From: Agromyces bauzanensis
Lineage (GTDB): Bacteria; Actinomycetota; Actinomycetes; Actinomycetales; Microbacteriaceae
DNA: 64,000 nucleotides
Reading direction: 5' to 3'
Assembly (NCBI RefSeq): GCF_014645655.1
Contig: NZ_BMMD01000004.1
Location: 1-64,000, forward strand
Shown piece after piece: positions 38,519 through 48,085 of this stretch. The position numbers were made by a program, and so were the translations under genes. Numbering within the stretch: the first letter of the stretch is position 1; the number at the start of each line of letters is the position of its first letter. Under the pieces are notes generated by a model. It ran no database searches and was not told where the DNA came from. It was given only the letters and a program-made list of their open reading frames with translations.

Positions 38519-39588
38519 CCCGCAACGAGACCGGCGAGGACGACCTCGACCTCACCGATCCCAAACTCGCGTCCGAGGCCGAGCTGGCATTCGAAGGCGC
38601 GCTGCGTCCGCGCAGCCTCGCCGAGTTCGTCGGCCAGACCCGCGTGCGCGGGCAGCTGCAGCTCCTCCTCACGGCGGCCACCCTGCAGCAGCGCACGCCC
38701 GACCACATCCTGCTCGCCGGGCCTCCCGGGCTCGGCAAGACGACGCTCGCCATGATCGTCGCGCACGAGGCCGGCCGACCCCTGCGCATGTCGAGCGGGC
38801 CGGCGATCCAGCACGCCGGAGACCTCGCGGCCGTGCTCAGCTCGCTCGTGCCGGGCGAGGTGCTCTTCATCGACGAGATCCATCGCATGGCGCGCTCGGC
38901 CGAGGAGATGCTCTACCTCGCCATGGAGGACTTCCGCATCGACATCATGGTCGGCAAGGGCGCAGGCGCCACGTCGGTGCCGCTCGATCTCTCGCCGTTC
39001 ACGCTCGTCGGCGCCACGACGCGTGCGGGCCTCCTGCCCAACCCGCTGCGCGACCGGTTCGGATTCACCGCACACCTCGAGTTCTACGACGAGGCCGAGC
39101 TCGAGCAGGTGCTCGCGCGGGCCGCCTCGATGCTCGGACTCGCCATCGACGGCGAGGCGATCGCCGAGATCGCAGGGCGGTGCCGCGGCACGCCCCGCAT
39201 CGCGAACCGGCTGCTGCGCCGGGTGCGCGACTACGCGCTCGTTCACCCGTCGACCGGTTCGGGGCGGCGCGCCGACGTCGACGCGGTCCGCGCGGCCCTC
39301 GACCTGTATGACGTCGACGCGCTCGGGCTCGACCGGCTCGACCGCGCGGTCATGCAGATCATCCTCACCCGCTTCGACGGCGGCCCGGTCGGCCTCAACA
39401 CCCTCGCCGTCTCGGTCGGCGAGGAGGCCGAGACCATCGAGGCGGTCGTCGAGCCGTTCCTGGTCCGCATCGGACTCATCACGCGCACCCCGCGCGGCCG
39501 GGTCGCCACGCCAGCGGCGTGGCGGCACTTCGGGCTGCCGAACGGCCCGTCGGAAGGCGCAGCCACCCTTCCCATCGATGACCTATAA
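38515..39588 (+). CDS. ruvB: Holliday junction branch migration DNA helicase RuvB
   Basis: Hexameric AAA+ motor of branch migration. The 357 residues carry Walker [10 protein letters not shown] (about 67-75), Walker [10 protein letters not shown], sensor 1 VGATTRAG and the arginine-finger region PLRDRFG. A C-terminal winged helix follows. The ATG overlaps ruvA by 4 nt. Confidence 0.97.
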   Translation: MTRNETGEDDLDLTDPKLASEAELAFEGALRPRSLAEFVGQTRVRGQLQLLLTAATLQQRTPDHILLAGPPGLGKTTLAMIVAHEAGRPLRMSSGPAIQHAGDLAAVLSSLVPGEVLFIDEIHRMARSAEEMLYLAMEDFRIDIMVGKGAGATSVPLDLSPFTLVGATTRAGLLPNPLRDRFGFTAHLEFYDEAELEQVLARAASMLGLAIDGEAIAEIAGRCRGTPRIANRLLRRVRDYALVHPSTGSGRRADVDAVRAALDLYDVDALGLDRLDRAVMQIILTRFDGGPVGLNTLAVSVGEEAETIEAVVEPFLVRIGLITRTPRGRVATPAAWRHFGLPNGPSEGAATLPIDDL

Positions 39589-39589
39589 T
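39584..39589 (+). promoter_or_regulatory. -10 element (TATAAT) before yajC-secDF
   Basis: A perfect consensus TATAAT overlaps the ruvB stop. It lies 72 nt before the yajC ATG and suggests that the sec genes have their own promoter. Confidence 0.5.
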
Positions 39590-39660
39590 CCTTGGAGGCT
39601 TCGTCCTCAACGCCGTCGACTTCGTGCGGCATGCCGCACACCGGAAGGTTCCAACCCCTC

Positions 39661-40047
39661 ATGACGTTCGATCCGTTCACCATCATCATGCTCGCCGTTC
39701 TGGCGGTGCTGATCTTCTTCATGTTCCGCAACTCGCGCAAGCGGCAGGCCGACGCGCGCGAGTTGCGGACGAAGGTCCAGCCGGGTGCGAAGGTGATGAC
39801 CAACTTCGGCGTCTTCGGCACCATCCTCTCGATCGACGAGGACGAGAACCAGGTGCTCCTCGAGACTTCGCCCGGCACGGTACTCACCGTGCACCGCCAG
39901 GCGGTCGCGCGCGTCGTCGAGCCGGTAGCGGCCGCCTCCGCGACCGAGGTGGAGCCGGTCGCGGGCGACGGTGAGCCCGAGTACGGCGAGCGTGTCGACG
40001 ACACCCCGACCGACGAGACGCCCGACACCAAGAAGTCGGACGACTGA
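39661..40047 (+). CDS. yajC: Preprotein translocase subunit YajC
   Basis: Accessory membrane protein of the SecDF complex. The 128 residues have one transmembrane helix (about 7-25, IIMLAVLAVLIFFMF), the YajC core with PGAKVMTNFGVFGTI, and an acidic tail. An ATG 12 bases after AAGG is used. secD and secF follow. Confidence 0.93.
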   Translation: MTFDPFTIIMLAVLAVLIFFMFRNSRKRQADARELRTKVQPGAKVMTNFGVFGTILSIDEDENQVLLETSPGTVLTVHRQAVARVVEPVAAASATEVEPVAGDGEPEYGERVDDTPTDETPDTKKSDD

Positions 40048-40066
40048 GGCTCCCCACCGAGGCTCG

Positions 40067-40088
40067 GCCCGCGCGTGATCGCGCGGGC
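40067..40088 (+). terminator. Hairpin between yajC and secD
   Basis: Perfect 9-bp arms (GCCCGCGCG/CGCGCGGGC) around TGAT, followed by TCTTGC. It may partly terminate or stabilise the mRNA 3' of yajC; secD lies 22 nt further on. Confidence 0.5.
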
Positions 40089-40110
40089 TCTTGCAGAGAA
40101 AGCAGAACAC

Positions 40111-41850
40111 GTGGCTGCACCATCGAAGCGGTCATCGAGGCCGACCCCCGTTCGCAAGGCCTGGCGATCCCTCACCTGGCTCGGCGTCATCATCGTCGGC
40201 CTCTTCGCCATCAACGCGGCGGGCGTCATCTGGGGCGGCGGATCGTGGACGCCGAAACTCGCGCTCGACCTCGAGGGCGGCACCCAGATCATCCTCGAGC
40301 CCCAGGTCGAGACCGGCGCGTCCGTGTCTCAGGAGCAGCTCGACCAGGCGGTCTCGATCATCCGGCAGCGCGTCGACGCGTCGGGCGTCGCCGAGGCCGA
40401 GATCAACACCGAGGGCTCGAACGTCGTCGTCCGCATCCCAGGTGAGCTCGACGACCAGACCCGCAACCGCATCGAGTCGTCGGCCAAGCTCGAGCTCCGC
40501 GCCGTGCTGCTCGCGGATGTCGCGACCAACCAGTCCATCGACCCCAGCGCGAGCCCCGAGCCGACCGAGCCCGCCGAGGAGCTCGAGTCGACGCCGACCG
40601 CCGAGCCGACCGACGGCAGCGACCTCGCCTGGGTCACGCCGGCGCTGCAGGACCAGTTCGACAACTTCGACTGCGCCGCGCTCGACGAGGCGGACGCCAA
40701 CGTCGCGCCCGCCGATGAGCCGCTCGTCACCTGCGACGTCGCGCGCAGCGTGAAGTACCTCCTCGGCCCCGTCGAGGCGAGCGGCGAGAACATCGTCGAC
40801 GCCACGAACGGCATGGTGACGACCCAGACGGGCGCCAGCACCGGACAGTGGGCGGTCAACATCCAGTTCGACGAACAGGGCACCGAGGACTTCGCCGCGG
40901 TCTCGACGCGCCTCTACGGCCTCCAGGCCGAGGGTGCGAGCCCGCGCGACCAGTTCGCCTTCGTGCTCGACGGCGCGGTGCTGACGGCGCCGCAGATGAA
41001 CGGGGCCATCACCGACGGTCGTCCCCAGATCACCGGCAGTTTCACGCAGGAGTCGTCGAAGACGCTCGCCGACCAGCTGAAGTTCGGCGCCCTGCCGATC
41101 AGCTTCACGGTGCAGTCATCCGACACGATCTCGGCCACGCTCGGTACCTCGCAGCTGCAGTCGGGCCTCATCGCAGGCCTCATCGGCCTCATCCTGGTCG
41201 TGATCTACACGCTCTTCCAGTACCGCGCCCTCGGCTCGGTGACGATCGCCTCTCTCGCGATCGCGGCACTCATCACCTACCTGATGATCACGATCCTGTC
41301 GTGGCGCGAGGGCTATCGCCTCTCGCTTGCCGGTATCGCGGGTCTCATCGTCGCGATCGGCTTCACCGCGGACTCGTTCATCGTGTACTTCGAGCGCGTG
41401 CGCGACGAGATGCGCGACGGCCGTTCTCTGGTCGGCGCCGTCGAGGCCGGCTGGAAGCGCGCGTTCCGCACCATACTCGCCTCGAAGGGCGTCAACCTCC
41501 TCGCCGCGGTCGTGCTGTTCATCCTCGCGGTCGGCAGCGTGAAGGGCTTCGCCTACACGCTGGGCCTCACCACGATCATCGACGTGGTTGTCGTGATCCT
41601 GTTCACGCACCCGATGCTGCAGCTGCTCGCGCAGACCAGGTTCTTCTCGAGCGGCAACCCCTGGTCGGGCCTGGACCCGAACGCGCTGGGCGCGGTCTAC
41701 CGCGGTCGGGCGGAGTTCCGCAAGCCCGTCGCGGTTCCCGCGACCAAGGTCGCGTCGAGCTCGAAGGAGGCGCAGAAGCGCCAGACCATCGCAGAACGCA
41801 AGGCCACCGCGGGCGTCGGCAGCGGCACGGGCGAAGGCAAGGAGTCCTGA
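40111..41850 (+). CDS. secD: Protein translocase subunit SecD
   Basis: RND-type subunit that uses the proton gradient to help export. The ~579 residues contain a first helix (about 20-40), the large periplasmic P1 region with DLEGGTQIILEPQ (the LDLxGG motif) and an acidic Pro/Glu/Thr-rich insert (about 148-170). The five C-terminal helices (from about 350) include GFTADSFIVYFER. GTG start with AGAGAAAG upstream; an earlier in-frame ATG reads into the hairpin and is unlikely. The stop overlaps secF (TGATG). Confidence 0.95.
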   Translation: MAAPSKRSSRPTPVRKAWRSLTWLGVIIVGLFAINAAGVIWGGGSWTPKLALDLEGGTQIILEPQVETGASVSQEQLDQAVSIIRQRVDASGVAEAEINTEGSNVVVRIPGELDDQTRNRIESSAKLELRAVLLADVATNQSIDPSASPEPTEPAEELESTPTAEPTDGSDLAWVTPALQDQFDNFDCAALDEADANVAPADEPLVTCDVARSVKYLLGPVEASGENIVDATNGMVTTQTGASTGQWAVNIQFDEQGTEDFAAVSTRLYGLQAEGASPRDQFAFVLDGAVLTAPQMNGAITDGRPQITGSFTQESSKTLADQLKFGALPISFTVQSSDTISATLGTSQLQSGLIAGLIGLILVVIYTLFQYRALGSVTIASLAIAALITYLMITILSWREGYRLSLAGIAGLIVAIGFTADSFIVYFERVRDEMRDGRSLVGAVEAGWKRAFRTILASKGVNLLAAVVLFILAVGSVKGFAYTLGLTTIIDVVVVILFTHPMLQLLAQTRFFSSGNPWSGLDPNALGAVYRGRAEFRKPVAVPATKVASSSKEAQKRQTIAERKATAGVGSGTGEGKES

Positions 41851-42872
41851 TGGCCAACCGGCTGACCACATTCGGCAACGACCTCTACGCGGGCAAGCGC
41901 TCATTCAACTTCGTCGGCGGCCGCAACAAGTGGTACGCGATCGCGGCGGTGCTGATCATCCTGTCGGTGCTCGTCCCCGTGCTCCGCGGCGTCAACTTCA
42001 GCATCGAGTTCCGCGGCGGATCGCAGTTCCAGATCGCCGGCATCGAGAACGCGGAGCCGGGCCCCGCGATCGACGCCGTGGCATCCGTGGTACCCGACGC
42101 GGCCACGCACGTGACCATCGTCGGCGGCGATGGCGTGCGCGTGCAGACCGACCAGCTCGAGCAGTCCGAGTCGCGCGCCGTCACCACGGCCCTCGCCGAG
42201 GCCTACGACGTGCCCGAGTCCGAGGTCACGTCATCGTTCATCGGCCCGAGCTGGGGAGCGGATGTCACGAGGCAGGCGCTCGTGGGCCTCGCCGCGTTCC
42301 TCCTGCTGGCGGCCATCATCATGGCGCTGTACTTCCGCACCTGGAAGATGTCGCTCGCGGCGATCCTCGCGCTCCTCGGCGATCTCATCGTGACCGTCGG
42401 CATCTACGCCGCCGTCGGCTTCGAGGTCAGCCCCGCCGCGACCATCGGCATCCTCACCATCCTCAGTTACTCGCTGTACGACACCGTCGTGGTCTTCGAC
42501 AAGATCCGCGAGAACACCTCGGAGGACGGCATGGAATCGCGGCGCACGTTCGCCGAGTCCGTGAACCTCGCCGTGAACCAGACGCTCGTGCGCTCGATCA
42601 ACACGAGCGTGGTGGCGGCCCTCCCGGTCGCCGCGATCCTCTTCATCGGCGCCGGCGTGCTCGGAGCCGACACGCTCCGCGACATCTCGCTGGCGCTGCT
42701 CATCGGCATCATCGTGGGCACGTGGTCCACCGTGTTCATCGCCGCGCCGTTGTACTCGCAGCTGCGCGAGGGCGAGCCGGCGATCAAGCGCCACGACCAG
42801 AAGGTGCTGAAGGAGCGCGAACGCGCAGGCGCGTCATCCGACACCTCGGCGGAGGCGGTGCCGACCGGATGA
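41850..42872 (+). CDS. secF: Protein translocase subunit SecF
   Basis: Partner of SecD, 340 residues with six transmembrane helices. The motif FSIEFRGGSQFQI follows the first helix, and SYSLYDTVVVFDKIREN is the conserved helix-4 region with the Asp needed for proton use. A charged C-terminal tail follows. The ATG shares one base with the secD stop. Confidence 0.96.
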   Translation: MANRLTTFGNDLYAGKRSFNFVGGRNKWYAIAAVLIILSVLVPVLRGVNFSIEFRGGSQFQIAGIENAEPGPAIDAVASVVPDAATHVTIVGGDGVRVQTDQLEQSESRAVTTALAEAYDVPESEVTSSFIGPSWGADVTRQALVGLAAFLLLAAIIMALYFRTWKMSLAAILALLGDLIVTVGIYAAVGFEVSPAATIGILTILSYSLYDTVVVFDKIRENTSEDGMESRRTFAESVNLAVNQTLVRSINTSVVAALPVAAILFIGAGVLGADTLRDISLALLIGIIVGTWSTVFIAAPLYSQLREGEPAIKRHDQKVLKERERAGASSDTSAEAVPTG

Positions 42873-42917
42873 CGTTCGCCTCGGGCGAGCGTGGCGCGAA
42901 CCAGGGCTCGGAGCGGC

Positions 42918-42923
42918 GATAAT
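42918..42923 (+). promoter_or_regulatory. -10 element of the rsh promoter
   Basis: GATAAT, 20 nt before the rsh ATG. The short leader carries GGAGGTG. Confidence 0.45.
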
Positions 42924-42943
42924 TGAGTCTCGGAGGTGTGCGC

Positions 42944-45196
42944 ATGACTGAGGCGGGAGTCAACTCGACCGCTTCGCTGCGCCGTCTGGTGCCCCGCATC
43001 TTCTCGCGGGCCCAGCCGTCGGGTGCCGTCGAGACGCTCATGCGCACCGTGCGGATGCACCACCCGAAGGCCGACCTCGTACTGGTCGAGCGCGCCTACA
43101 CCGTCGCCGAGCGCGCCCACGAGGGGCAGAAGCGAAAGAGCGGCGAGCCGTACATCACGCACCCGATCGCGGTCGCCCAGATCCTGGCCGATCTGGGTAT
43201 CGGCCCGAAGACGATCGCCGCGGCCCTCCTGCACGACACCGTGGAGGATACGGCGTACACGCTCGACCAGGTGCGCGCGGACTTCGGCGACGAGATCGCC
43301 ATGCTGGTCGACGGCGTCACGAAGCTCGACAAGGTCAAGTACGGCGACTCGACGCAGGCCGAGACGGTGCGGAAGATGATCGTGGCGATGTCGAAGGACA
43401 TCCGCGTGCTGATCATCAAGCTCGCGGATCGCCTGCACAACGCCCGCACCTGGGGATTCGTGCCCGCCCAGTCGGCGACGCGCAAGGCCACGGAGACCCT
43501 CGAGATCTATGCCCCGCTCGCCCACCGCCTCGGCATCCAGGCGATCAAGCTCGAGCTCGAGGACCTCTCGTTCGCGGTGCTGTATCCGAAGCTCTACGCC
43601 GAGATCGAGAGCCTCGTGAGGCAGCGCACGCCGCAGCGCGAGGAATTCGTGCAGAACGTGATCGACTTGGTCACCGACGATCTCAAGGCCGCGAAGATCC
43701 GCGGCAAGGTGATGGGGCGGCCCAAGCAGTACTACTCGATCTACCAGAAGATGATCGTGCGCGGCCGGGACTTCGACGAGATCTACGACCTCACCGGCAT
43801 CCGGGTGCTCGTGAACTCGGTTCGCGACTGCTACGCCGTGCTCGGCGCGATCCACGCGAGGTGGACACCACTGCCCGGGCGATTCAAGGATTACATCGCG
43901 ACGCCGAAGTTCAACCTCTACCAGTCGCTGCACACGACGGTCATCGGGCCGAAGGGGCGGGCCGTCGAGATCCAGATCCGCACCCACGACATGCACCAGC
44001 GCGCCGAGTTCGGCGTCGCGGCGCACTGGAAGTACAAGGAGCGGATGAACTCGGGGCGCACCACCGAGATTGCGGGCGCCAACGAGACCGACATGGCGTG
44101 GCTCGCGCACATCTCCGACTGGCAGGCCGAGACCGCCGACCCGGGCGAGTTCCTCGACTCGCTGCGGTTCGAGATCGGCGCGAAGGAGGTTTACGTCTTC
44201 ACGCCGAAGGGCCGTGTGATCGGCCTGCCGGCAGGCGCGACCCCGGTCGACTTCGCGTACGCCGTGCACACCGAGGTCGGCCACCGCACCATGGGGGCGA
44301 AGGTGAACGGCCGCCTCGTCCCGCTCGAGAGCGAGCTGAACAGCGGCGATGTGGTCGAGGTGTTCACCTCGAAGAACCCCGACTCCGGTCCGAGCAAGGA
44401 CTGGCTGACGTTCGTCAAGAGTCCCCGTGCGCGGAACAAGATCCGGCAGTGGTTCACCAAGGAACGCCGCGACGAGGCGATCGAGCAGGGTCGTGACGCG
44501 ATCGCCCGCGCGATGCGCAAGCAGAATCTCCCGCTCCAGAAGCTCATGAGCCAGGAGTCGTTCGCCGAGGTCGCCGCGCTGCTCAAGTACGACGACGTCT
44601 CGTCGTTGTATGCGGCGGTCGGCGAGGGGCACATCTCCACCCAGTCGGTGCTCGAGAAGGTCGTCGCCCTCGTGCGGGATGTGGAGGAGGGCGACGAGCC
44701 CGAGCTGCCGATCCCGGTGCGGTCGCGACCGCTGCCGCGCAGTTCGGACTCGGGCGTGCTCGTGCGCGGCGCACCCGACATCCTCGTGAAGCTCGCCCGC
44801 TGCTGCACGCCCGTGCCGGGCGACGAGATCGTCGGCTTCATCACGCGCGGCTCGGGCGTCTCGGTGCACCAGGCCAACTGCCACAACGTGCAGGGCCTCA
44901 TGCGCGAGCCCGAGCGCATGATCGACGTGGAGTGGGCGCCGAGCTCGAAGAGCGTGTTCCTCGTGCAGATCCAGATCGAGGCGCTCGACCGCGCGGGCCT
45001 GCTCTCCGACGTCACGCGCGTGCTCTCTGAGCATCACGTGAACATCCTCTCGGCGAACGTGTCGACCTCGACCGACCGGCTCGCGTTGAGCCGCTTCGTC
45101 TTCGAGATGGGCGATACGACGCATCTCGACCGCGTGCTGAACGCCGTCCGGCGCATCGACGCCGTGTACGACGTCTACCGCGTGAGCGACGGCTGA
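42944..45196 (+). CDS. rsh: Bifunctional (p)ppGpp synthetase/hydrolase (RelA/SpoT homologue)
   Basis: Makes and degrades the stringent-response alarmone. From the ATG at 42944 it has 750 residues. The HD hydrolase domain contains HDTVEDT and the ED pair region (about 50-200) and the synthetase domain contains RVLVNSVRDCYAVLG and KFNLYQSLHT (about 245-370). TGS (VYVFTPKGRV), zinc-finger (ARCCTPVPGDEI...HQANC) and ACT domains follow. Both active sites look intact, so it should have both activities. GGAGG seven bases upstream supports the start; a GTG two codons earlier is also possible. Also named relA. Confidence 0.96.
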   Translation: MTEAGVNSTASLRRLVPRIFSRAQPSGAVETLMRTVRMHHPKADLVLVERAYTVAERAHEGQKRKSGEPYITHPIAVAQILADLGIGPKTIAAALLHDTVEDTAYTLDQVRADFGDEIAMLVDGVTKLDKVKYGDSTQAETVRKMIVAMSKDIRVLIIKLADRLHNARTWGFVPAQSATRKATETLEIYAPLAHRLGIQAIKLELEDLSFAVLYPKLYAEIESLVRQRTPQREEFVQNVIDLVTDDLKAAKIRGKVMGRPKQYYSIYQKMIVRGRDFDEIYDLTGIRVLVNSVRDCYAVLGAIHARWTPLPGRFKDYIATPKFNLYQSLHTTVIGPKGRAVEIQIRTHDMHQRAEFGVAAHWKYKERMNSGRTTEIAGANETDMAWLAHISDWQAETADPGEFLDSLRFEIGAKEVYVFTPKGRVIGLPAGATPVDFAYAVHTEVGHRTMGAKVNGRLVPLESELNSGDVVEVFTSKNPDSGPSKDWLTFVKSPRARNKIRQWFTKERRDEAIEQGRDAIARAMRKQNLPLQKLMSQESFAEVAALLKYDDVSSLYAAVGEGHISTQSVLEKVVALVRDVEEGDEPELPIPVRSRPLPRSSDSGVLVRGAPDILVKLARCCTPVPGDEIVGFITRGSGVSVHQANCHNVQGLMREPERMIDVEWAPSSKSVFLVQIQIEALDRAGLLSDVTRVLSEHHVNILSANVSTSTDRLALSRFVFEMGDTTHLDRVLNAVRRIDAVYDVYRVSDG

Positions 45197-45762
45197 CGGA
45201 GTTCACCCTTCGGGGCCGCCGCCTCGGCGCGACCGAGGCGTGAGAGTGCAAGCGACTTGTGCGGCATGCGGGTCGCGGCGTCCAGTCGGGCATGCAGGGC
45301 AGACGTGAGCCAGGGCCGGTCCGCGATGAGCGCGGTCACCACCGCCTCGCCGCCGGTCGCGTCGTAGTCGGGGTCGCGCAGAACGTCGAATCCGGTGCGC
45401 ACGACGGACGTACAGCGGATGCCGCCGAGGTCGACGATCTCGGACTCGTCGATCTTCACCTCCCGCACGGACATACGGGGCTCGCCGAGCACCGCGATGC
45501 GCGCGCTGTGCGGCACGCAGAACTGGGCGACCGAAGGCGGGACGGGCAGGGCGCCGTGCACCCACGCGGCGGACCTCCGTTCGATGACGAGGGGACGCGG
45601 CATCCTGAGCGCGACGACCGCGGCACGGAAAGCCGGCAGGTCGGGCTCGTCGATCGGCGCCCAGCCGTCGTCGATCGCGAACAGCTCGCCGTCGAGGCGT
45701 GCCGCGCAGAGCTCGGCGATGGGGAGATCGACGGTGCCGAGCACCATGGGAAGCCTGGCCAT
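45175..45762 (-). CDS. AbiEi-antitoxin-like protein, orphan
   Basis: A ~195-residue protein with the pattern of type IV AbiEi-family antitoxins as found in Microbacteriaceae: LVIERRSAAWVHGALPVPP, then a CVP-SAR strand, EIVDLGGIRCTSVVRTGFDVLR and a helical end with LALSRLG. The usual N-terminal winged helix is reduced. No AbiEii nucleotidyltransferase toxin lies next to it. Similar lone genes are found beside rsh in relatives. Its end overlaps the convergent rsh gene by 22 bp. A GTG at 45780 would add six residues. Confidence 0.6.
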   Translation of the reverse strand: MARLPMVLGTVDLPIAELCAARLDGELFAIDDGWAPIDEPDLPAFRAAVVALRMPRPLVIERRSAAWVHGALPVPPSVAQFCVPHSARIAVLGEPRMSVREVKIDESEIVDLGGIRCTSVVRTGFDVLRDPDYDATGGEAVVTALIADRPWLTSALHARLDAATRMPHKSLALSRLGRAEAAAPKGELRQPSLTR

Positions 45763-45886
45763 TCGCCCATGCTCGGGCACCGCCCCGCCTCAGGACGGGT
45801 CGGTGGGCTCGACTGTGGAGAACCCGGCCGGGTCGACGCATCCGCGGACGAGTCGGGCCCGTCCCGGCGACAGGCCCGCGACAGAC

Positions 45887-47119
45887 TCAGCCGCCGACCG
45901 CCTTCAGCCATGCCCGGCGCGCGTCCAGGGCCTCCCGCGCGGCGTCCGCCGCGCGCCGGTCGCCCGCGGTCTCCGCGGCGGCCAGCTCCGACTCGAGCTT
46001 GGCGATGGCGTCCTGCAACTGGCCGAGCATGCCCTCGGAGCGGGCCTTCTTCTCGGGGTCCTCGCGCTCCCATTGCTGGTCCTCGAGCGAGCGCACGTGC
46101 GTCTCGACCTTGCGCAGGCGGTCCTCGACGGGCCGCACCTGGTCGCGGGGCACGCGACCGATGTCGTCCCAGCGCCGCTGGATGCGGTTGAGCGCGGCGC
46201 GGGCCGCCTTGGGATCCGTCTCGGCGAGCAGTTTCTCGGCCTCTTCGAGCAGCGCGAGCTTCTCGGTGAGGTTGGCGCGATACTCCTCGTCCTCCTTGGC
46301 GTCGACCTCGGCCTTCGCTTGGAAGAGCACGTCGCCGGCGGCCTTGAACCGGGCCCACAGGGCGTCATCGACCTTCTTGCCCGCGCGGCCGGCCTGCTTC
46401 CACTCGTCGAGGAGGCTGCGGTAATCGGCCACGGCGTCGGCGCCGCGCGGGGCGAGCGCCTCTGCACGCTCGATCAGGCGCTGCTTCCTGGCGCGCACGT
46501 CGCGGTGCGCCGCGTCGAGTTCCGCGAAGAACGCCTTGCGGTGTTGCTCGATGGTGGAACGGGCCGTGCGGAAGCGTTTCCAGAGCTCGTTGGCCTCGTT
46601 CTTCGGCAGGCGCGGGCCCTCCTGCTGGTGCTGCTGCCAGCTCGCGAAGAGCGCGTCGAGCTCGGCTGTCGCCTGCTTCCACTGCGTCTTGGCCGGATCC
46701 TGTGCGGCGAGCGACTCGGCCCGCTCCACGATCCGCGTGCGCTGCGCGATGGCCTCGCCGATGGCGGCCTTGGCCTCGGCCTGCTGCTGCTCCGTGAGTT
46801 CCTTCGTCGTGCCCGACAGGGCCTCGAGCCGACGGGCGAGCGATTCGAGGTCGCCGACCGCCTTGGCAGCGGCGACCGACTCGCGCAGGGAGGCGACGGC
46901 CTTCGCGACATCCGCCGCCGGTGCCCCACGGCGGACGCGCTGCTCGAGGAGTCCGACCTGGCCGGCGAGGTCGGCGTACTTGCGCTCGAAGTAGGCGAGC
47001 GCCTCTTCAGGCGTCGCGTCGGGGTACTGGCCGACCTCGCGCTCGCCGTCGGCGGTGCGTACGAAGACGGTGCCCGTCTCGTCGACGCGGCCCCACGGTT
47101 GCTGCTCTGAATCGGTCAC
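45887..47119 (-). CDS. DUF349 domain-containing coiled-coil protein
   Basis: A 410-residue highly charged helical protein with repeated DUF349 units. Each has a W-x(n)-RF or W-x-x-x-R core, such as LWKRFRTARSTIEQHRKAF, LWARFKAAGDVLFQ and RRWDDIGRVPRDQVR. It opens with a short beta domain (WGRVDETGTVFVRTADGERE). Function is unknown in this group. GTG start with GGTGAGG upstream. It lies downstream of the cyclophilin gene on the same strand, with its own promoter-like TAGGCT. Confidence 0.88.
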   Translation of the reverse strand: MTDSEQQPWGRVDETGTVFVRTADGEREVGQYPDATPEEALAYFERKYADLAGQVGLLEQRVRRGAPAADVAKAVASLRESVAAAKAVGDLESLARRLEALSGTTKELTEQQQAEAKAAIGEAIAQRTRIVERAESLAAQDPAKTQWKQATAELDALFASWQQHQQEGPRLPKNEANELWKRFRTARSTIEQHRKAFFAELDAAHRDVRARKQRLIERAEALAPRGADAVADYRSLLDEWKQAGRAGKKVDDALWARFKAAGDVLFQAKAEVDAKEDEEYRANLTEKLALLEEAEKLLAETDPKAARAALNRIQRRWDDIGRVPRDQVRPVEDRLRKVETHVRSLEDQQWEREDPEKKARSEGMLGQLQDAIAKLESELAAAETAGDRRAADAAREALDARRAWLKAVGG

Positions 47120-47171
47120 GGCCTCACCCTGTCGTGGTCGGATGCCGCCCGCGGCGGCGATGACGGCATCA

Positions 47172-47177
47172 AGCCTA
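47172..47177 (-). promoter_or_regulatory. -10 element of the DUF349 gene
   Basis: TAGGCT on the minus strand, 52 nt before the GTG at 47119. Confidence 0.35.
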
Positions 47178-47205
47178 TTGCACCGCTCGCGGGCGGCGCC
47201 GGACG

Positions 47206-47970
47206 TCACTCGATCGTGAACCCGGCGATCGTCACGGCCACCGCAGGTGCCCCGTCGGTCGCTCCATCGGCGGTGCCCGCGTCGGTGATCCCCGCTCGCA
47301 ACTCGTCGAGTCCGTTCGTGACGCGGCCGACGACGGTGTAGCCGCCGGCCTCGTCGGGGGTCAGTGTGGTGTCCTCGTAGACGATGAAGAACTGGCTGCC
47401 GTGGCTGTAGCCGTCCAGGGGTTGGCGAGCCATCGCGATGGTGCCGGCCGGGTAGAGGTTGTCGGCCGGCGCGTTCTCGACCGGGCCGTAACTGTACCCG
47501 GGACCGCCGGTGCCGTCGCCGACCGGGTCGCCGCACTGGAGCACCCAGATGTTGTCCTTCGTCAGGCGGTGGCAGGTCGTGCCGTCGTAGAAGCCCGACT
47601 GGATGAGGCTGATCTCGCTCGAGACGGCCTGCGGGGCGGCCGCGCCGTCGAGTTCGACGCCGAGCGGGATGTCGTTGAGCGTGAGCGTGCCCGTCCACGT
47701 GCGGCCTTCGGCGATGTCGGCCGAGGGGACGTCGCCCTCGTTCTCGCCGGCGGGCGGAGTCGGCGTGGCGGTCGGCTCGGCCTCGGGCGTGCCCGGGCCG
47801 CCGTTGAAGTAGAGCAGCTGGGCGGCGGTCGCGAGCGCGAGCACGGCGACGACCGCGATGACGTTGTCCCTGGTGCGTCGGCGCTGCTTGCGGGCGTGCA
47901 CTTCCTGGCGGGCCTGGTAGGTGCGGAGGCGCGCTCGTTCCTCGCGCGCCTGACGGTCGTTCGATGCCAC
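47206..47970 (-). CDS. Membrane-anchored cyclophilin-type peptidyl-prolyl isomerase
   Basis: Isomerises Xaa-Pro bonds outside the membrane. The 254-residue protein has a basic cytoplasmic head (about 1-35, rich in Arg/Lys), one transmembrane helix (about 37-56, [19 protein letters not shown]), a Pro/Glu/Thr-rich linker and a cyclophilin domain with [23 protein letters not shown] and [10 protein letters not shown]. The usual QGGD is replaced by [19 protein letters not shown] start after AGAAGGAG. It diverges from rarA. Confidence 0.9.
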   Translation of the reverse strand: MASNDRQAREERARLRTYQARQEVHARKQRRRTRDNVIAVVAVLALATAAQLLYFNGGPGTPEAEPTATPTPPAGENEGDVPSADIAEGRTWTGTLTLNDIPLGVELDGAAAPQAVSSEISLIQSGFYDGTTCHRLTKDNIWVLQCGDPVGDGTGGPGYSYGPVENAPADNLYPAGTIAMARQPLDGYSHGSQFFIVYEDTTLTPDEAGGYTVVGRVTNGLDELRAGITDAGTADGATDGAPAVAVTIAGFTIE

Positions 47971-48001
47971 GCATGCTCCTTCTCGGGACTCCTGCGTGCC
48001 G

Positions 48002-48007
48002 ACTCTA
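48002..48007 (-). promoter_or_regulatory. -10 element of the cyclophilin gene
   Basis: TAGAGT on the minus strand, 31 nt before the GTG at 47970. Confidence 0.35.
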
Positions 48008-48072
48008 CGCAAGGCCCGGTTTCGGCACCAATCGCCCCGGAGGGGGCGGACTTCGGTGTCGGATGCCGCGGC

Positions 48073-48078
48073 TACGCT
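48073..48078 (+). promoter_or_regulatory. -10 element for a leaderless rarA transcript
   Basis: TACGCT ends 7 nt before the ATG at 48086, with no ribosome site between them. Confidence 0.4.
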
Positions 48079-48085
48079 TGACGGC

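Noticed and set aside
42467-45124. Very long antisense reading frames (here opposite secF and rsh; also opposite tig, acnA and alaS)
   Set aside because: They lie fully opposite well-supported genes, have no recognisable domain, and show the Arg/Ala/Gly/Val-heavy composition expected from the reverse of high-GC codons.
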